DNA of 64,000 nucleotides from Flavobacteriaceae bacterium (GTDB taxonomy: Bacteria; Bacteroidota; Bacteroidia; Flavobacteriales; Flavobacteriaceae). The DNA lies in contig JABHSQ010000015.1 in assembly GCA_018669795.1 (NCBI GenBank), positions 58,510 to 122,509 of the forward strand, in the 5' to 3' direction. Both the position numbers and the translations under genes were made by a program. The notes beneath the pieces were generated by a model. That model saw only the letters and a program-made list of their open reading frames with translations, did not search any database and was not told where the DNA came from. Positions 26,334-36,518 of the stretch are shown piece by piece. Every line of letters begins with the position of its first letter. Position 1 is the stretch's first letter.

Positions 26334-26621
26334 TTAATAAAACTTGGCAATAAGTATTACTATTGCACTAATCACTGTAGCAAGTACAACACCTCTTGCT
26401 CTATAAATTTGATTTTTTTTAATAAAAATAAAGAAAACAAATAAATTTAAAAGAGCACCTAATGCGATGATATTTCCTAATACATCTTTTGTTAAAGCAT
26501 GTTGAATTGTTTCTTCTAAATTATAAGTTGAAAAAAAATAAATATACAAATAACTGCCTGCGATATTAGCAAGGAGTCCAATAATCAAACCAATAAATAC
26601 TTCTTTTTTTAAAGTTCCCAA
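26334..26621 (-). CDS. Small membrane protein between surE and lpxB
   Basis: 95 residues with about three membrane helices (residues 9-31, 46-67, 72-94). It overlaps surE by 13 bases and precedes lpxB by 88 bases. Function unknown. Its fixed company suggests an envelope-related role, but no motif is visible. Confidence 0.65.
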   Translation of the reverse strand: MGTLKKEVFIGLIIGLLANIAGSYLYIYFFSTYNLEETIQHALTKDVLGNIIALGALLNLFVFFIFIKKNQIYRARGVVLATVISAIVILIAKFY

Positions 26622-27385
26622 TTGTTTATGTCTTTTATTGCGTGATGTGCTGTTAAATCGTATTGCGTAGGTGTTACTGACACATAACCGTTTTCAAGCG
26701 CCCATTCATCGGTGTCTTCTCCCTTGTCATTATTGACAAATGTACCAGTAAGCCAATAATAATCTCTACCGAGTGGGTTGGTTCTTTTATCAAATTTTTC
26801 TTCCCAATGACCATTCGCTTGCCTGCATATCTTTATTCCTTTTATTTTATTTTCTGAAAGCTTAGGAATATTAACATTCAAAACTACACCATTAGGCATT
26901 TTGTTAGATAAACATTGTGAAACGATACTTTTGATAAATTTTTCGGAAGGTTTAAAATCTGCTTCTATTGAGTAATCCAATAAAGAAAATCCAATGGCTG
27001 CTATCCCTTGAGTTCCTGCTTCAACAGCAGCGCTCATAGTTCCGCTGTAAATTACATTTATGGAGGAATTACTGCCATGATTAATACCACTTACGCATAA
27101 ATCTGGTTTTCGCTTTAAAATCTTATTAATTGCAATTTTCACACAATCAACAGGAGTTCCACTACAACTATATTCCTTTTGTGGCTCATCTTTAATTACT
27201 TGAATAGCTTCACAATAAAGTGTGTCGTTTATAGTAATGGCATGTCCCATACCGCTTTGAGGAGAGTCTGGTGCAACAACTATAACATCTCCAAAGGTAT
27301 TCATGATTTTAATTAGGAAACGAATGCCTGGAGCATGTATTCCATCATCATTTGTTACGAGTATTAAAGGCCTTTTCGAAGTCAT
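26609..27385 (-). CDS. surE: 5'/3'-nucleotidase SurE
   Basis: A 258-residue SurE survival protein, a metal-dependent nucleoside monophosphate phosphatase. The opening LVTNDDGIHAPGI (residues 9-21) holds the two metal-binding aspartates, then SGTPVDCVKIA near residue 93 and SGINHGSN near 109. Length is normal. First gene of a surE - small membrane protein - lpxB run, divergent from the tail-specific protease. Confidence 0.92.
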   Translation of the reverse strand: MTSKRPLILVTNDDGIHAPGIRFLIKIMNTFGDVIVVAPDSPQSGMGHAITINDTLYCEAIQVIKDEPQKEYSCSGTPVDCVKIAINKILKRKPDLCVSGINHGSNSSINVIYSGTMSAAVEAGTQGIAAIGFSLLDYSIEADFKPSEKFIKSIVSQCLSNKMPNGVVLNVNIPKLSENKIKGIKICRQANGHWEEKFDKRTNPLGRDYYWLTGTFVNNDKGEDTDEWALENGYVSVTPTQYDLTAHHAIKDINNWEL

Positions 27386-27548
27386 GTTATGGTTTTAAAA
27401 CAAAAGCTAAAATACATAATAATTATTTCAGATGTAGTAAATTAAAATCTTATGTCTTTTAGAATTTGCTTTAACAAAAAATTAGTATCTAATCTAGCTA
27501 ATTGGCACGATATTTTGTATAATTTAGTCGAGGATAAAAATTAGAGAT

Positions 27549-29726
27549 ATGAAAATTATGAAAAAGAATTTTAAAGTTTTACTTCTTGCTGTTTTTGTAG
27601 CAGTTGCTTCATGTAGTTTTACTACCAAGGAGTTTAACGATCCAGATAAAGACAAGTTACTTATAGATTTAATCACATTTGTATTGGGGAAAGGGCATTA
27701 CAGTCCTAAAGATATGGGTGATAATTTTTCAAAAAATATTTATAAAAACTTTATTGATGCCGTTGACCCATTAAAACGATATTTTCTAGCTTCAGATCTG
27801 GAAGAATTTAGTCAATATGAATTTGATATTGATGATCAAATAAAAGTAAAAGATATAACATTTTATAATTTGGTGTATACACGTCTTTCAGAAAGAATTT
27901 TGGAAGTAGAAAATATATATCCTAAACTTTTAGAAAAACCTTTTGATTATACAATAGACGAATTAATAAATGTGGATTATGAAGACATTAGCTATCCAAA
28001 AAACAAAAAAGAACTTAAGGATCGTTGGAGAAAACAATTAAAGTTTACAACAATATCTAATTATTACGATTTAATTAAGGGGAATGATGACTTAGTCAAA
28101 GATGATAAAGAGAAATCTTTTGATGAAAATAATAAAGAAATTGAATTAAAAGAACCCAAAAGTTTATCTGAATTAGAAACGGAAGCAAGAGAAAGTTCTA
28201 AAAAGTCATTGGATGAATATTTTGATTTTATAAATGAATTAGAGCGTAAAGATTATTTTGCTATTTTCCTAAATGTAATGGTAGAAGAATTTGATCCTCA
28301 TACCAATTATTTTGCGCCAACAGTTAGAGATCGTTTTGAGTTAGCGATGTCAGGAAAGTTAGAAGGAATAGGAGCTAGGCTACAAAAGAAAAACGATTAT
28401 ATAAAAATTGTAGATGTAATTAGTGGAGGTCCAGCTTGGCGTGGTGAACATATAGAAGTAGGGGATTTAATAATGAAAGTAAGGCAAGAGGATGAAAAGG
28501 AAGCGGTTAGTGTTGTGGGAATGCGATTGGATGACGCTGTCAAATTAATAAAAGGACCAAAAGGGACAAAAGTTATACTTACTATAAAAAGAGTTGACGG
28601 TTCTATAGAAGATGAAACTATTATGAGAGATGTTGTAGAGCTTGAAGAAACCTATGCAAAATCTACTTTAATTAAAAAAGATGATAAGAAATTTGGATTA
28701 ATAAACCTTCCTCAATTCTATTTCGATATGGAAAATTATAAAGAGCGAAATGCAGCAAGTGATGTTAGGAAAGAAATAGTTCGTTTGAAAAAAGAAGGAA
28801 TGGATGGTCTAATAATTGACTTAAGAAGTAACGGAGGTGGGTCACTTAGAACAGCCGTTGACATGGCTGGACTTTTTATCAAAGATGGACCAATAGTACA
28901 AGTAGGTTCTTCGGGTAATAAAAAAGAAGTTTTAAAAGATAAGGATGATGAAATTGTTTGGGACGGACCTTTAGTAATATTGGTAAATGAGCTTTCAGCT
29001 TCTGCTTCTGAAATATTAGCAGCTGCAATGCAAGATTATAAACGTGCTATTATTATTGGATCTAAACAAACTTATGGAAAAGGAACTGTTCAAAATTTAT
29101 TAGATTTAAATCAATGGCTCCGTAAAAATGACATGGGAGATATGGGATCCTTAAAGTTAACTACCCAAAAGTTTTACCGTGTAAATGGTGGGTCTACACA
29201 ATTAGAAGGAGTTAAAAGTGATGTAGTGATGCCAGACCGTTATAGTTATATAGATATAGGAGAACGTGATTATGATAATCCCTTGCCTTACGATAAAATA
29301 GAAGCAGCAGATTATGAAGTTTGGAATGGGTATATCGATTATGAGAAAACTATTAAAAATAGTAACGAAAGAATGTTAAAAAGTGAGCAACTGCGATTGA
29401 TCGATGAAAATGCAAAATGGATTAAAACCCGTCGAGATGTTAGAACAGCAACTTTAAATTATGATGATTACAAAAGAGATTTAGAAAATAGAATAAAAGA
29501 TACTAAAAAGTTTGACCCAATAGATGAGTACAACAATAAATTAAGTTATGAATCTCTTCCTCATGAAGTTAAATTAATGAAGCAAGATACTAGTCTTACT
29601 GAAAAAAGAAAGAGATGGCATAAAAGTTTAAGTAAAGATATTTATGTAGAAGAAGCTGTAAATGTATTAGAAGACCTTGAAATAAATACTATTAAAAGGG
29701 CTAAAGTAGCTACTATTAAAAACTAA
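27549..29726 (+). CDS. Carboxy-terminal processing (tail-specific) protease, S41 family
   Basis: A 725-residue Prc/Tsp-type protease, exported and probably lipid-anchored (AVFVAVASC at the end of the signal). Order: N-terminal helical domain, FDPHTNYFAP near residue 248, PDZ domain (about 265-360), S41 catalytic domain with the serine in ELSASASEI near 482 and the lysine in TYGKGTVQ near 511, then a C-terminal helical domain. It trims or degrades periplasmic proteins from their C-termini. A second Met at residue 4 is an alternative start. Confidence 0.88.
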   Translation: MKIMKKNFKVLLLAVFVAVASCSFTTKEFNDPDKDKLLIDLITFVLGKGHYSPKDMGDNFSKNIYKNFIDAVDPLKRYFLASDLEEFSQYEFDIDDQIKVKDITFYNLVYTRLSERILEVENIYPKLLEKPFDYTIDELINVDYEDISYPKNKKELKDRWRKQLKFTTISNYYDLIKGNDDLVKDDKEKSFDENNKEIELKEPKSLSELETEARESSKKSLDEYFDFINELERKDYFAIFLNVMVEEFDPHTNYFAPTVRDRFELAMSGKLEGIGARLQKKNDYIKIVDVISGGPAWRGEHIEVGDLIMKVRQEDEKEAVSVVGMRLDDAVKLIKGPKGTKVILTIKRVDGSIEDETIMRDVVELEETYAKSTLIKKDDKKFGLINLPQFYFDMENYKERNAASDVRKEIVRLKKEGMDGLIIDLRSNGGGSLRTAVDMAGLFIKDGPIVQVGSSGNKKEVLKDKDDEIVWDGPLVILVNELSASASEILAAAMQDYKRAIIIGSKQTYGKGTVQNLLDLNQWLRKNDMGDMGSLKLTTQKFYRVNGGSTQLEGVKSDVVMPDRYSYIDIGERDYDNPLPYDKIEAADYEVWNGYIDYEKTIKNSNERMLKSEQLRLIDENAKWIKTRRDVRTATLNYDDYKRDLENRIKDTKKFDPIDEYNNKLSYESLPHEVKLMKQDTSLTEKRKRWHKSLSKDIYVEEAVNVLEDLEINTIKRAKVATIKN

Positions 29727-29757
29727 TATTTTATATATTAATGACTAAATTAGTCAA

Positions 29758-30870
29758 GTGAAAAATACATCAACATCTTTAACAAAATTAACGCTCCAGA
29801 AGTTTAAAAAAAACGGTTGGGGCGTTTTTAGTTTGATCTTTTTGTGCCTAGGTATTTTAGTTGCTTTGTTTGCTTATGTGTTAGCGCCTGATAATTCGAA
29901 AAATGCAAATCAAATGCATTTGTCTATCCATTCTAAGTCGCCAGGTTTTAAAGTAGAAATGCTTACAATTCCTTCGGCTGGAAATAAAAATAATTTCTTT
30001 TCAGCATTGTTTTTCGGAAAGCATAGTGACGCTACTGAAATTCCTATTTCTAATTTTAGTATTGTCAATAACTCATTGCAAATTATTAAATACAATAATG
30101 ATGGAAATCAAGGTCTAGAAAAAGAATTTAACCTTTCCTTATTTCCAAAAGCAAGAACTATAAATGAGGTTGCAGCATTATATATTTCAGAAAAAAAATT
30201 CATATTAGGGACCGATAAATACGGTAGAGATCTTCTAAGTAGGATGCTTATTGGTATTCGTATTTCTTTAGCCATAGGTTTTGTGTCGGTTTTTATTTCT
30301 TTGATCATTGGTGTTACTATGGGTGCTATTGCAGGTTATTTTGGAGGGAAAGTAGATGCTGTAATTATGTGGTTGATTAATGTAACGTGGTCTATCCCTA
30401 CTTTACTCTTAGTAATAGCAATTACGCTTGCCTTAGGCAAAGGGTTTTGGCAGGTTTTTGTCGCTGTAGGTCTTACAATGTGGGTTGAAGTGGCTCGTGT
30501 GGTTAGAGGACAAGTTATGGGTTTAAAACAAATGCAATATGTAACTGCCGCTAGCGCTTTAGGTTTTAATAATTTTAGAATCATAACAAAACATATATTG
30601 CCTAATAGTATGGCACCAGTAATTATTATTTCTGCAGCTAATTTTGCAGGAGCTATTTTAATTGAAAGTGGACTTAGCTTTTTGGGTATTGGTGTTCAAC
30701 CTCCAATGCCAAGTTGGGGAGGTATTATTAAGGACCATTATTCTTATATCATTCTAGGAAAACCTTATCTAGCTGTAATTCCGGGACTTGCTATTATGAG
30801 TTTAGTTACTGCATTTGTTTTGATAGGCAACGCTTTAAGAGATGCAATGGATGTTAAAACGGCTTCATAA
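29758..30870 (+). CDS. ABC transporter permease, OppC/DppC type
   Basis: A 370-residue permease with the N-terminal OppC-type segment LTLQKFKKNGWGVFSL (amphipathic helix then first helix), a periplasmic insert, and the BPD_transp_1 domain with the EAA-type loop, AASALGFNNFRIITKHILPN near residue 265. It starts with GTG; no ATG precedes the conserved N-terminus. It lies 31 bases after the protease, while the OppB, ATPase and binding-protein partners are not in the window. Peptide or another small oligomer is the likely substrate. Confidence 0.85.
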   Translation: MKNTSTSLTKLTLQKFKKNGWGVFSLIFLCLGILVALFAYVLAPDNSKNANQMHLSIHSKSPGFKVEMLTIPSAGNKNNFFSALFFGKHSDATEIPISNFSIVNNSLQIIKYNNDGNQGLEKEFNLSLFPKARTINEVAALYISEKKFILGTDKYGRDLLSRMLIGIRISLAIGFVSVFISLIIGVTMGAIAGYFGGKVDAVIMWLINVTWSIPTLLLVIAITLALGKGFWQVFVAVGLTMWVEVARVVRGQVMGLKQMQYVTAASALGFNNFRIITKHILPNSMAPVIIISAANFAGAILIESGLSFLGIGVQPPMPSWGGIIKDHYSYIILGKPYLAVIPGLAIMSLVTAFVLIGNALRDAMDVKTAS

Positions 30871-30940
30871 ACTTTTATGAATATAAAACATATTTATATT
30901 TAGTTATTATTGGTTTTCTAATCCTATACCTTGATAGGTG

Positions 30941-32194
30941 CTAACGGTTAATATAATTAGAAGCATCTAGTCTAATAAATATAAATAGCAGAATTGTAAA
31001 ACCCCATAAACTTGAGCCACCATAACTAAAAAAAGGCAATGGTATCCCAATAGTTGGTAATAGCCCAGAAACCATTCCAATATTTATAAAAAAATGAAAA
31101 AACAATATAGCAGAAACACTGTAGCCATAGACTCGACTAAATTGTGACTTTTGCCTTTCTGCTAAAATCAATAGCCTAACAATTAATGCTATAAAAAGAA
31201 TAACAACACCAATACTGCCTAAAAATCCCCATTCTTCTCCAACGGTGCTGAATATGTAATCGGTATCTTGTTCTGGTACAAATTTCCCTTTTGTCTGTGT
31301 TCCTTGAAGCCATCCTTTGCCTGTCCAGCCTCCACTACCTATTGCTATTTCGCTTTGGTTGGTGTTATATCCAATACTTTTAGTATCAACTTCTTTGCCC
31401 ATTACAATGTTAAATCGATCTCTATGTCGTTGTTCTAAAACATTTTCAAAAATAAAATTTACAGAAATTGAAAAGCCTATGCAAGCAACTGCAATAATTC
31501 CATGTTTAAAAATAGATGGTTTGTTTTTATTGTTTTTAAAATAAATAATCGCTACAATTATCAATATACTGATAGCTACCCACAAAGTTCCAAATGCTAA
31601 AGTTGCTACAAAAAGGGCAGCAACTATAAAGCCCAATAATAAGTATATGAAATGTAGTCCCTCTCTATATAAAGGGAAAATGAGAGCTACATAAACTAAT
31701 GCACTTCCAGGGTCAGGTTGAGGTATAATTATTAATGCTGGTAAAAAAACGATAATTAACGATTTGATTTGATTCTTAAAAGATTTTAAATCGGTTTGTA
31801 TATCACTTACATATTTGGCTAAAGCTAGAGCTGTTGCAGCTTTTGCAAATTCACTCGGTTGAATGCTAAATCCTCCTAAAAAATACCAAGAAGTAGCTCC
31901 ATTTACATTTTTACCTAAAAAAAATAAGCCTATTAATGAGATTAATGAGATCATATAAATAACACTCGAGAATCGTTCGTAGAATTTTGCTTCTACTCCT
32001 AGAATAAAAGGAATAAGTATTAAACTTAAACTAATCCATATCAACTGCTTTATATAAATCTGTGAGAAATCAAAAAAAACGGTTGAGGTAGTATTATAAG
32101 ATGCAGAATAAATATTGATCCATCCAATACTGACTAATACTATGTATATAAAAATGGTTGCCCAATCAAATTTTATTCCTTTAGATCCTAGCAT
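30941..32194 (-). CDS. rodA: Rod shape-determining protein RodA (SEDS glycosyltransferase)
   Basis: A 417-residue SEDS protein with about ten membrane helices: the peptidoglycan polymerase of the elongasome. Motifs: FFLGKNVNGATSWY near residue 95, SEFAKAATAL near 115, GKGWLQGTQTKGKF near 290, PEQDTDYIFS and a closing GIPLPFFSYGGSS. It overlaps the end of the PBP2 gene by one base. It pairs with PBP2, the transpeptidase encoded just upstream in the operon. Confidence 0.92.
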   Translation of the reverse strand: MLGSKGIKFDWATIFIYIVLVSIGWINIYSASYNTTSTVFFDFSQIYIKQLIWISLSLILIPFILGVEAKFYERFSSVIYMISLISLIGLFFLGKNVNGATSWYFLGGFSIQPSEFAKAATALALAKYVSDIQTDLKSFKNQIKSLIIVFLPALIIIPQPDPGSALVYVALIFPLYREGLHFIYLLLGFIVAALFVATLAFGTLWVAISILIIVAIIYFKNNKNKPSIFKHGIIAVACIGFSISVNFIFENVLEQRHRDRFNIVMGKEVDTKSIGYNTNQSEIAIGSGGWTGKGWLQGTQTKGKFVPEQDTDYIFSTVGEEWGFLGSIGVVILFIALIVRLLILAERQKSQFSRVYGYSVSAILFFHFFINIGMVSGLLPTIGIPLPFFSYGGSSLWGFTILLFIFIRLDASNYINR

Positions 32195-34071
32195 TAATAA
32201 TTGATGTTAAATGGTTTTCCAGAATATGGTTTTTCATATTCCTCTAAAAGACTTCCATTTAAAACATATGCTTCCATATCTTTTCGAGTAATTTCTCCCT
32301 TTAAATGTTTTTCAATCATAAGTCCTGCAATTTTTCCTGCCCAACGAGAGCCCCAATATCCATTTTCAACGATCACAGCTATTGCAATTTTAGGATTGTC
32401 TTTAGGTGCAAATGCAATAAAAATCGAATGATCCGTAAGTTGCACTTTTTTGCCATCAATTTTAGTGAAATTCTCTGCAGTTCCTGTTTTTCCACATATT
32501 TCAATATCAGGAATTTGGATGTACTTTGCAGTACCTTCATTATAAACATCAAACATACCTTCAATAACAGGTTCGAAATATTGAGCATCTATAGTGGTAT
32601 TATACCGTTTGGTATATTTTGATGAAATAGTATCTATATTGCTTATTTTTTTTAGAATATGCGGTTTGTAATACCAACCTTTATTTGCAATAGCGGCGGT
32701 AAAATTAACCATTTGCATAGGGGTTAAAATCACTTCTCCTTGACCTATTGCATTTGATATAGTCGCTGTTGCATACCACTTGTATTTAGGATATTTATAC
32801 CATCTATTATAAAATTCTGAAGAAGGAATTAACCCTTTTTTACCTGGAGGTAAATCATATCCTATATAATTACCCAATCCAAAACTCTCTAAATGTTTTT
32901 TCCAATTATCCATTCCTTCTTGTGGACTTGGATATCTTTCAATGCTTCGTCTATAAACGCTACAAAAATAAGTGTTACAGGAATTTGATATCCCTCCAAC
33001 CATTGATAATGGAGACCTATGAGGATGACAACCTAACTTTTTGTTTCCACCATAATTATACCCATCATAACAGGGTATTTTTTCTGAAGTATTTATAACT
33101 CCCTCTTGCAGACCTATTAATGCAGTTAAAGATTTAAAAGGCGAACCAGGAGGATATTCTCCTTGTAAAACTCGATCAAATAAAGGTCTGGAAATAGTAT
33201 CGTACCATAGTTTTGTGAAATTTTTAGAGCGCTCTCTACCTACTAATAATTTAGGGTCGTAATTAGGTGCAGTTATTAATGCTAATATTTCTCCAGTAGC
33301 AGGTTCTAAAGCAACAATACCTCCTCTTTTATTTATTAATAACCGCTCGCCATATTCTTGCAGAACAGCGTCAATTGTAAGTGTTATGTCTTTTCCATTA
33401 ATAGGTATGGTATCGTAAATCCCCTCTTTATAGGGTCCTATTTCTCTATTGAAACGATCCATTTGTAGGTATTTCACACCTTTTTTGCCTCTTAAAACTT
33501 CCTCGTATTCCATCTCTACTCCAGATTTACCAATTAAATCACCCATTAGGTAATAGGGATTTTTTTTAATAATACTGTTGTTGACCTCAGCGATATACCC
33601 AAAAACATTAGCTGAATTTGATACTTGATAATCTCGCAAAGCTCTTTTTTGAATGTAAAAGCCTTTGTATTTCCATATTTTTTCTGAAAGATAAGCATAC
33701 TCCTCTTTTGTGAATTGAGCTACCACTACAGAAGGTAATCTTGGGGAATAAATTCTTGCTTTCTCTAAAATTCTGTCATAATCTTCTAAAGTTATTTTTA
33801 ATAAATCACAAAATTCTTGCTTTAAATTCGGATCTAGAGTTTCAACATTTTTAGGAATTACCATTACATCGTAGGACGGTTGATTCGAAACTAATATTTT
33901 TCCATTTCTATCAAAAATAAATCCTCGTTGAGGAAAATCAAATATTTTTTTAACAGCGTTATTCTGTGATGAAATTTGAGCAGAAGTATCGTAAACTTGA
34001 AGGTAAAAAAGTCGTGTGGAAATTAAAATTCCGGTACTAATAACAATAAGTAGAAATAGGTATTTTCTCAC
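32194..34071 (-). CDS. mrdA: Penicillin-binding protein 2 (elongasome transpeptidase)
   Basis: A 625-residue class B PBP: an N-terminal membrane anchor (residues 5-22), a dimerisation domain (about 45-210) and a transpeptidase domain with SPFK (Ser310, Lys313), ISNSCNTYF near 366 and CGKTGTAEN near 528. It crosslinks peptidoglycan made by RodA during cell elongation. It overlaps mreD by 4 bases (ATGA type). Normal length, all catalytic motifs intact. Confidence 0.92.
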   Translation of the reverse strand: MRKYLFLLIVISTGILISTRLFYLQVYDTSAQISSQNNAVKKIFDFPQRGFIFDRNGKILVSNQPSYDVMVIPKNVETLDPNLKQEFCDLLKITLEDYDRILEKARIYSPRLPSVVVAQFTKEEYAYLSEKIWKYKGFYIQKRALRDYQVSNSANVFGYIAEVNNSIIKKNPYYLMGDLIGKSGVEMEYEEVLRGKKGVKYLQMDRFNREIGPYKEGIYDTIPINGKDITLTIDAVLQEYGERLLINKRGGIVALEPATGEILALITAPNYDPKLLVGRERSKNFTKLWYDTISRPLFDRVLQGEYPPGSPFKSLTALIGLQEGVINTSEKIPCYDGYNYGGNKKLGCHPHRSPLSMVGGISNSCNTYFCSVYRRSIERYPSPQEGMDNWKKHLESFGLGNYIGYDLPPGKKGLIPSSEFYNRWYKYPKYKWYATATISNAIGQGEVILTPMQMVNFTAAIANKGWYYKPHILKKISNIDTISSKYTKRYNTTIDAQYFEPVIEGMFDVYNEGTAKYIQIPDIEICGKTGTAENFTKIDGKKVQLTDHSIFIAFAPKDNPKIAIAVIVENGYWGSRWAGKIAGLMIEKHLKGEITRKDMEAYVLNGSLLEEYEKPYSGKPFNINY

Positions 34072-34577
34072 CTTGGTTTTTTGCTAAAAATGGTAATTGC
34101 ACTTAGTATGATAATGATACTAAAGATACTGGAAAATAGTGTTGATTTTAATAATAATAATAAGTGATTTGTATTAAATATTTCTAATGAAAATAATACA
34201 ATGTGATTAAGCAATACCATCGATCCAACATAGATAAGTTGTTTGATAAAATCAGTATTGCTAATTTTTATAGTATTGTATTCGTAGCTAATTCCAAATG
34301 AATATTTTAAAACTTGTGGTCGTATATAGGCTATAAAAACGCAAGCAGCTGCATGGATTCCTCCAGAATCTAAAAAAAAATCAATTGTTAAGCCAAGAAT
34401 AAAGCTTAAAAAAATCAATAAACTTTTATTACCCGTAAAAGGGAAAACTATAATGAACAAGATATAAATATATGGATTTATATAGCCTAAAAAATCGATC
34501 TGATTTAATAGTAAAACTTGTGTTAATACTAACACTATAAATCGGATTATATTTATGAAAATTTCGTTATTCAACAT
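34068..34577 (-). CDS. mreD: Rod shape-determining protein MreD
   Basis: 169 residues, about five membrane helices, with the small central loop FFLDSGGIHAAACV typical of Bacteroidota MreD. Overlaps mreC by 11 bases and PBP2 by 4 bases, so it is within the mreBCD-mrdA-rodA operon. MreD is a membrane partner of MreC. Confidence 0.88.
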   Translation of the reverse strand: MLNNEIFINIIRFIVLVLTQVLLLNQIDFLGYINPYIYILFIIVFPFTGNKSLLIFLSFILGLTIDFFLDSGGIHAAACVFIAYIRPQVLKYSFGISYEYNTIKISNTDFIKQLIYVGSMVLLNHIVLFSLEIFNTNHLLLLLKSTLFSSIFSIIIILSAITIFSKKPR

Positions 34578-35394
34578 TTTCTAATCCTTTTTCTAAGTTT
34601 ATAATCTCTTGTGTATCTATATTATTAATGATATATACATGTTCCAAATTCGTCATATCATTAAATAATTGAATATTTAAATTCTGTGAGTTTTCATCTT
34701 CAGTTAATTCAAAATCGATCACTGCTCCAATTAAAATCCCTTCGGGAAATATGGTAGATCTCCCTCCAGTAACAATAGTGTCTCCTATTTTTACAGGTGC
34801 TAATCTAGGGATGTCAATTAATTGAATAACATTAGGATCTTCCGCATTCCAAACTAAGGAACCAAAATGTTTTACATTTTTTAATTTCGCGTTTATCTGA
34901 CTATTAGTATTTAAGATTGACTGAATAGTTGCGTATTTATTTGAAAGATTGTCTATGATGCCAACAATTCCTTTGGAGGTAATAACTCCTAAATCTAATT
35001 GTATGCTATCTCGTTTACCTTTATTTATGGTAAGTTTGTTTTTTGTTTTTGAAAATGAATTATTAATTACTTTTGCAGAAACAAAATAATATTTTGAAAG
35101 AATTGAGCTGGTATCAATATTTTGATTTACCACTTTGCTCTTATAAGATTCTAATTGTTTTCTAATCCTAGTATTTTCATTTATTAAAATTTTATTTTTT
35201 TCTCTTAAATTAAAATAATCGGTAATTGAACTTTTAATAGAATAAATGCCTCCAGTGATAGCATTAGATGAGTTTACAAATTTATTTTTATGGTAAGAAT
35301 GAGTTTGTATCGTTAGAAAAATTGAAATAGAAAACAATGCAATAAACAATAGAAAATTTTTATTCCGAATTAAGAAAAATATAATCTGCTGCAT
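34567..35394 (-). CDS. mreC: Cell shape-determining protein MreC
   Basis: 275 residues: one N-terminal helix (about 12-30), a coiled coil (about 60-95, with REKNKILINENTRIRKQL) and the beta-rich MreC domain with SKGIVGIID near 135, GSLVWNA near 175 and GDTIVTGG near 203. It links periplasmic peptidoglycan synthesis with the MreB filament. 42 bases after mreB. Confidence 0.9.
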   Translation of the reverse strand: MQQIIFFLIRNKNFLLFIALFSISIFLTIQTHSYHKNKFVNSSNAITGGIYSIKSSITDYFNLREKNKILINENTRIRKQLESYKSKVVNQNIDTSSILSKYYFVSAKVINNSFSKTKNKLTINKGKRDSIQLDLGVITSKGIVGIIDNLSNKYATIQSILNTNSQINAKLKNVKHFGSLVWNAEDPNVIQLIDIPRLAPVKIGDTIVTGGRSTIFPEGILIGAVIDFELTEDENSQNLNIQLFNDMTNLEHVYIINNIDTQEIINLEKGLENVE

Positions 35395-35436
35395 AAGCGT
35401 TATTTATTTATTTAATTAAATATAATCAACTGATTG

Positions 35437-36465
35437 TTATTTAATTAATACACTTTTAAATCTTGCTAAGTTTTTTAAACAGATACCAGTACCTCGAACT
35501 ACAGCTCTTAAAGGGTCTTCTGCTATGTAAACTGGTAAATCTGTTTTTTGAGACAAACGTTTATCCAATCCTCTAAGCATAGATCCTCCACCTGCTAGAT
35601 AAATGCCGGTGTTATAAATATCTGCCGCTAACTCTGGTGGTGTTTTCGATAATGTTTCCATTACCGAATCTTCAATTCTTAAAATTGATTTATCTAATGC
35701 TTTTGCAATTTCTCTATAGGAAGTTTGTACTTGTTTAGGCTTTCCAGTTAATAAATCACGTCCTTGAACCGGTAAATCTTCTGGTGGCAAATCTAAATCT
35801 TCAGTTGCAGCACCAATTTGAATTTTAATATTTTCAGCAGTACGTTCTCCAACATATAAGTTATGTTGAGTTCTCATGTAATAGATAATGTCATTGGTAA
35901 AAACATCACCAGCAATTTTAACAGATTTATCACAAACAATTCCACCAAGAGCAATAACTGCGATTTCAGTAGTTCCTCCACCTATATCTACAATCATATT
36001 TCCTTTAGGTTGCATGATGTCAACTCCAATACCAATAGCAGCAGCCATAGGTTCATGAATTAAATAAACCTCTTTTCCATTAACCCTTTCTGCACTTTCT
36101 TTTACCGCACGCATTTCTACAGCAGTAATACCACTTGGGATACAAATAACCATTCTTAACGAAGGAGTGATCCATTTTTTTTTAAGTGCTGGAATATCTT
36201 TAATGAACATATTGATCATTTGTTCACTAGCATCAAAATCGGCAATTACACCATCTTTTAAAGGCCTTACGGTTTCTATATTTTTATGGGTTTTGCCTTG
36301 CATTAAGTTTGCTTCGGTACCTACCGCTATTATTTTTCCAGTGTTGCGATCCCTCGCAACAATAGAAGGAGCATCAACTACAACTTTGTCGTTATGTATA
36401 ATTAAAGTATTAGCAGTGCCTAAATCTATTGCTATTTCTTCAGTTAAGAAGTCAAAAAATCCCAT
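35437..36465 (-). CDS. mreB: Rod shape-determining protein MreB
   Basis: 342-residue bacterial actin. Motifs: IDLGTANTL near residue 14 (phosphate 1), IVDIGGGTTEIAVI near 158 (phosphate 2) and YLAGGGSMLRG near 285 (adenosine site). It forms short filaments at the inner membrane that guide the elongasome. First gene of the operon mreB-mreC-mreD-mrdA-rodA, with a TACATTTG promoter element 38 bases upstream. Confidence 0.95.
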   Translation of the reverse strand: MGFFDFLTEEIAIDLGTANTLIIHNDKVVVDAPSIVARDRNTGKIIAVGTEANLMQGKTHKNIETVRPLKDGVIADFDASEQMINMFIKDIPALKKKWITPSLRMVICIPSGITAVEMRAVKESAERVNGKEVYLIHEPMAAAIGIGVDIMQPKGNMIVDIGGGTTEIAVIALGGIVCDKSVKIAGDVFTNDIIYYMRTQHNLYVGERTAENIKIQIGAATEDLDLPPEDLPVQGRDLLTGKPKQVQTSYREIAKALDKSILRIEDSVMETLSKTPPELAADIYNTGIYLAGGGSMLRGLDKRLSQKTDLPVYIAEDPLRAVVRGTGICLKNLARFKSVLIK

Positions 36466-36503
36466 ATGTTATAGTGATGTATTGAAATTAAACGTATGCT
36501 TTA

Positions 36504-36511
36504 CAAATGTA
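36504..36511 (-). promoter_or_regulatory. -7 promoter element of the mreB operon
   Basis: On the minus strand TACATTTG matches TAnnTTTG, 38 bases before the mreB ATG, in the short gap after purH. Confidence 0.45.
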
Positions 36512-36518
36512 ATAAAAA

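Noticed and set aside
32305..32622. A 105-codon plus-strand frame inside the PBP2 gene
   Set aside because: Antisense to the transpeptidase domain with its KTG motif; composition rich in Cys, Phe and Asn is that of reversed coding DNA.
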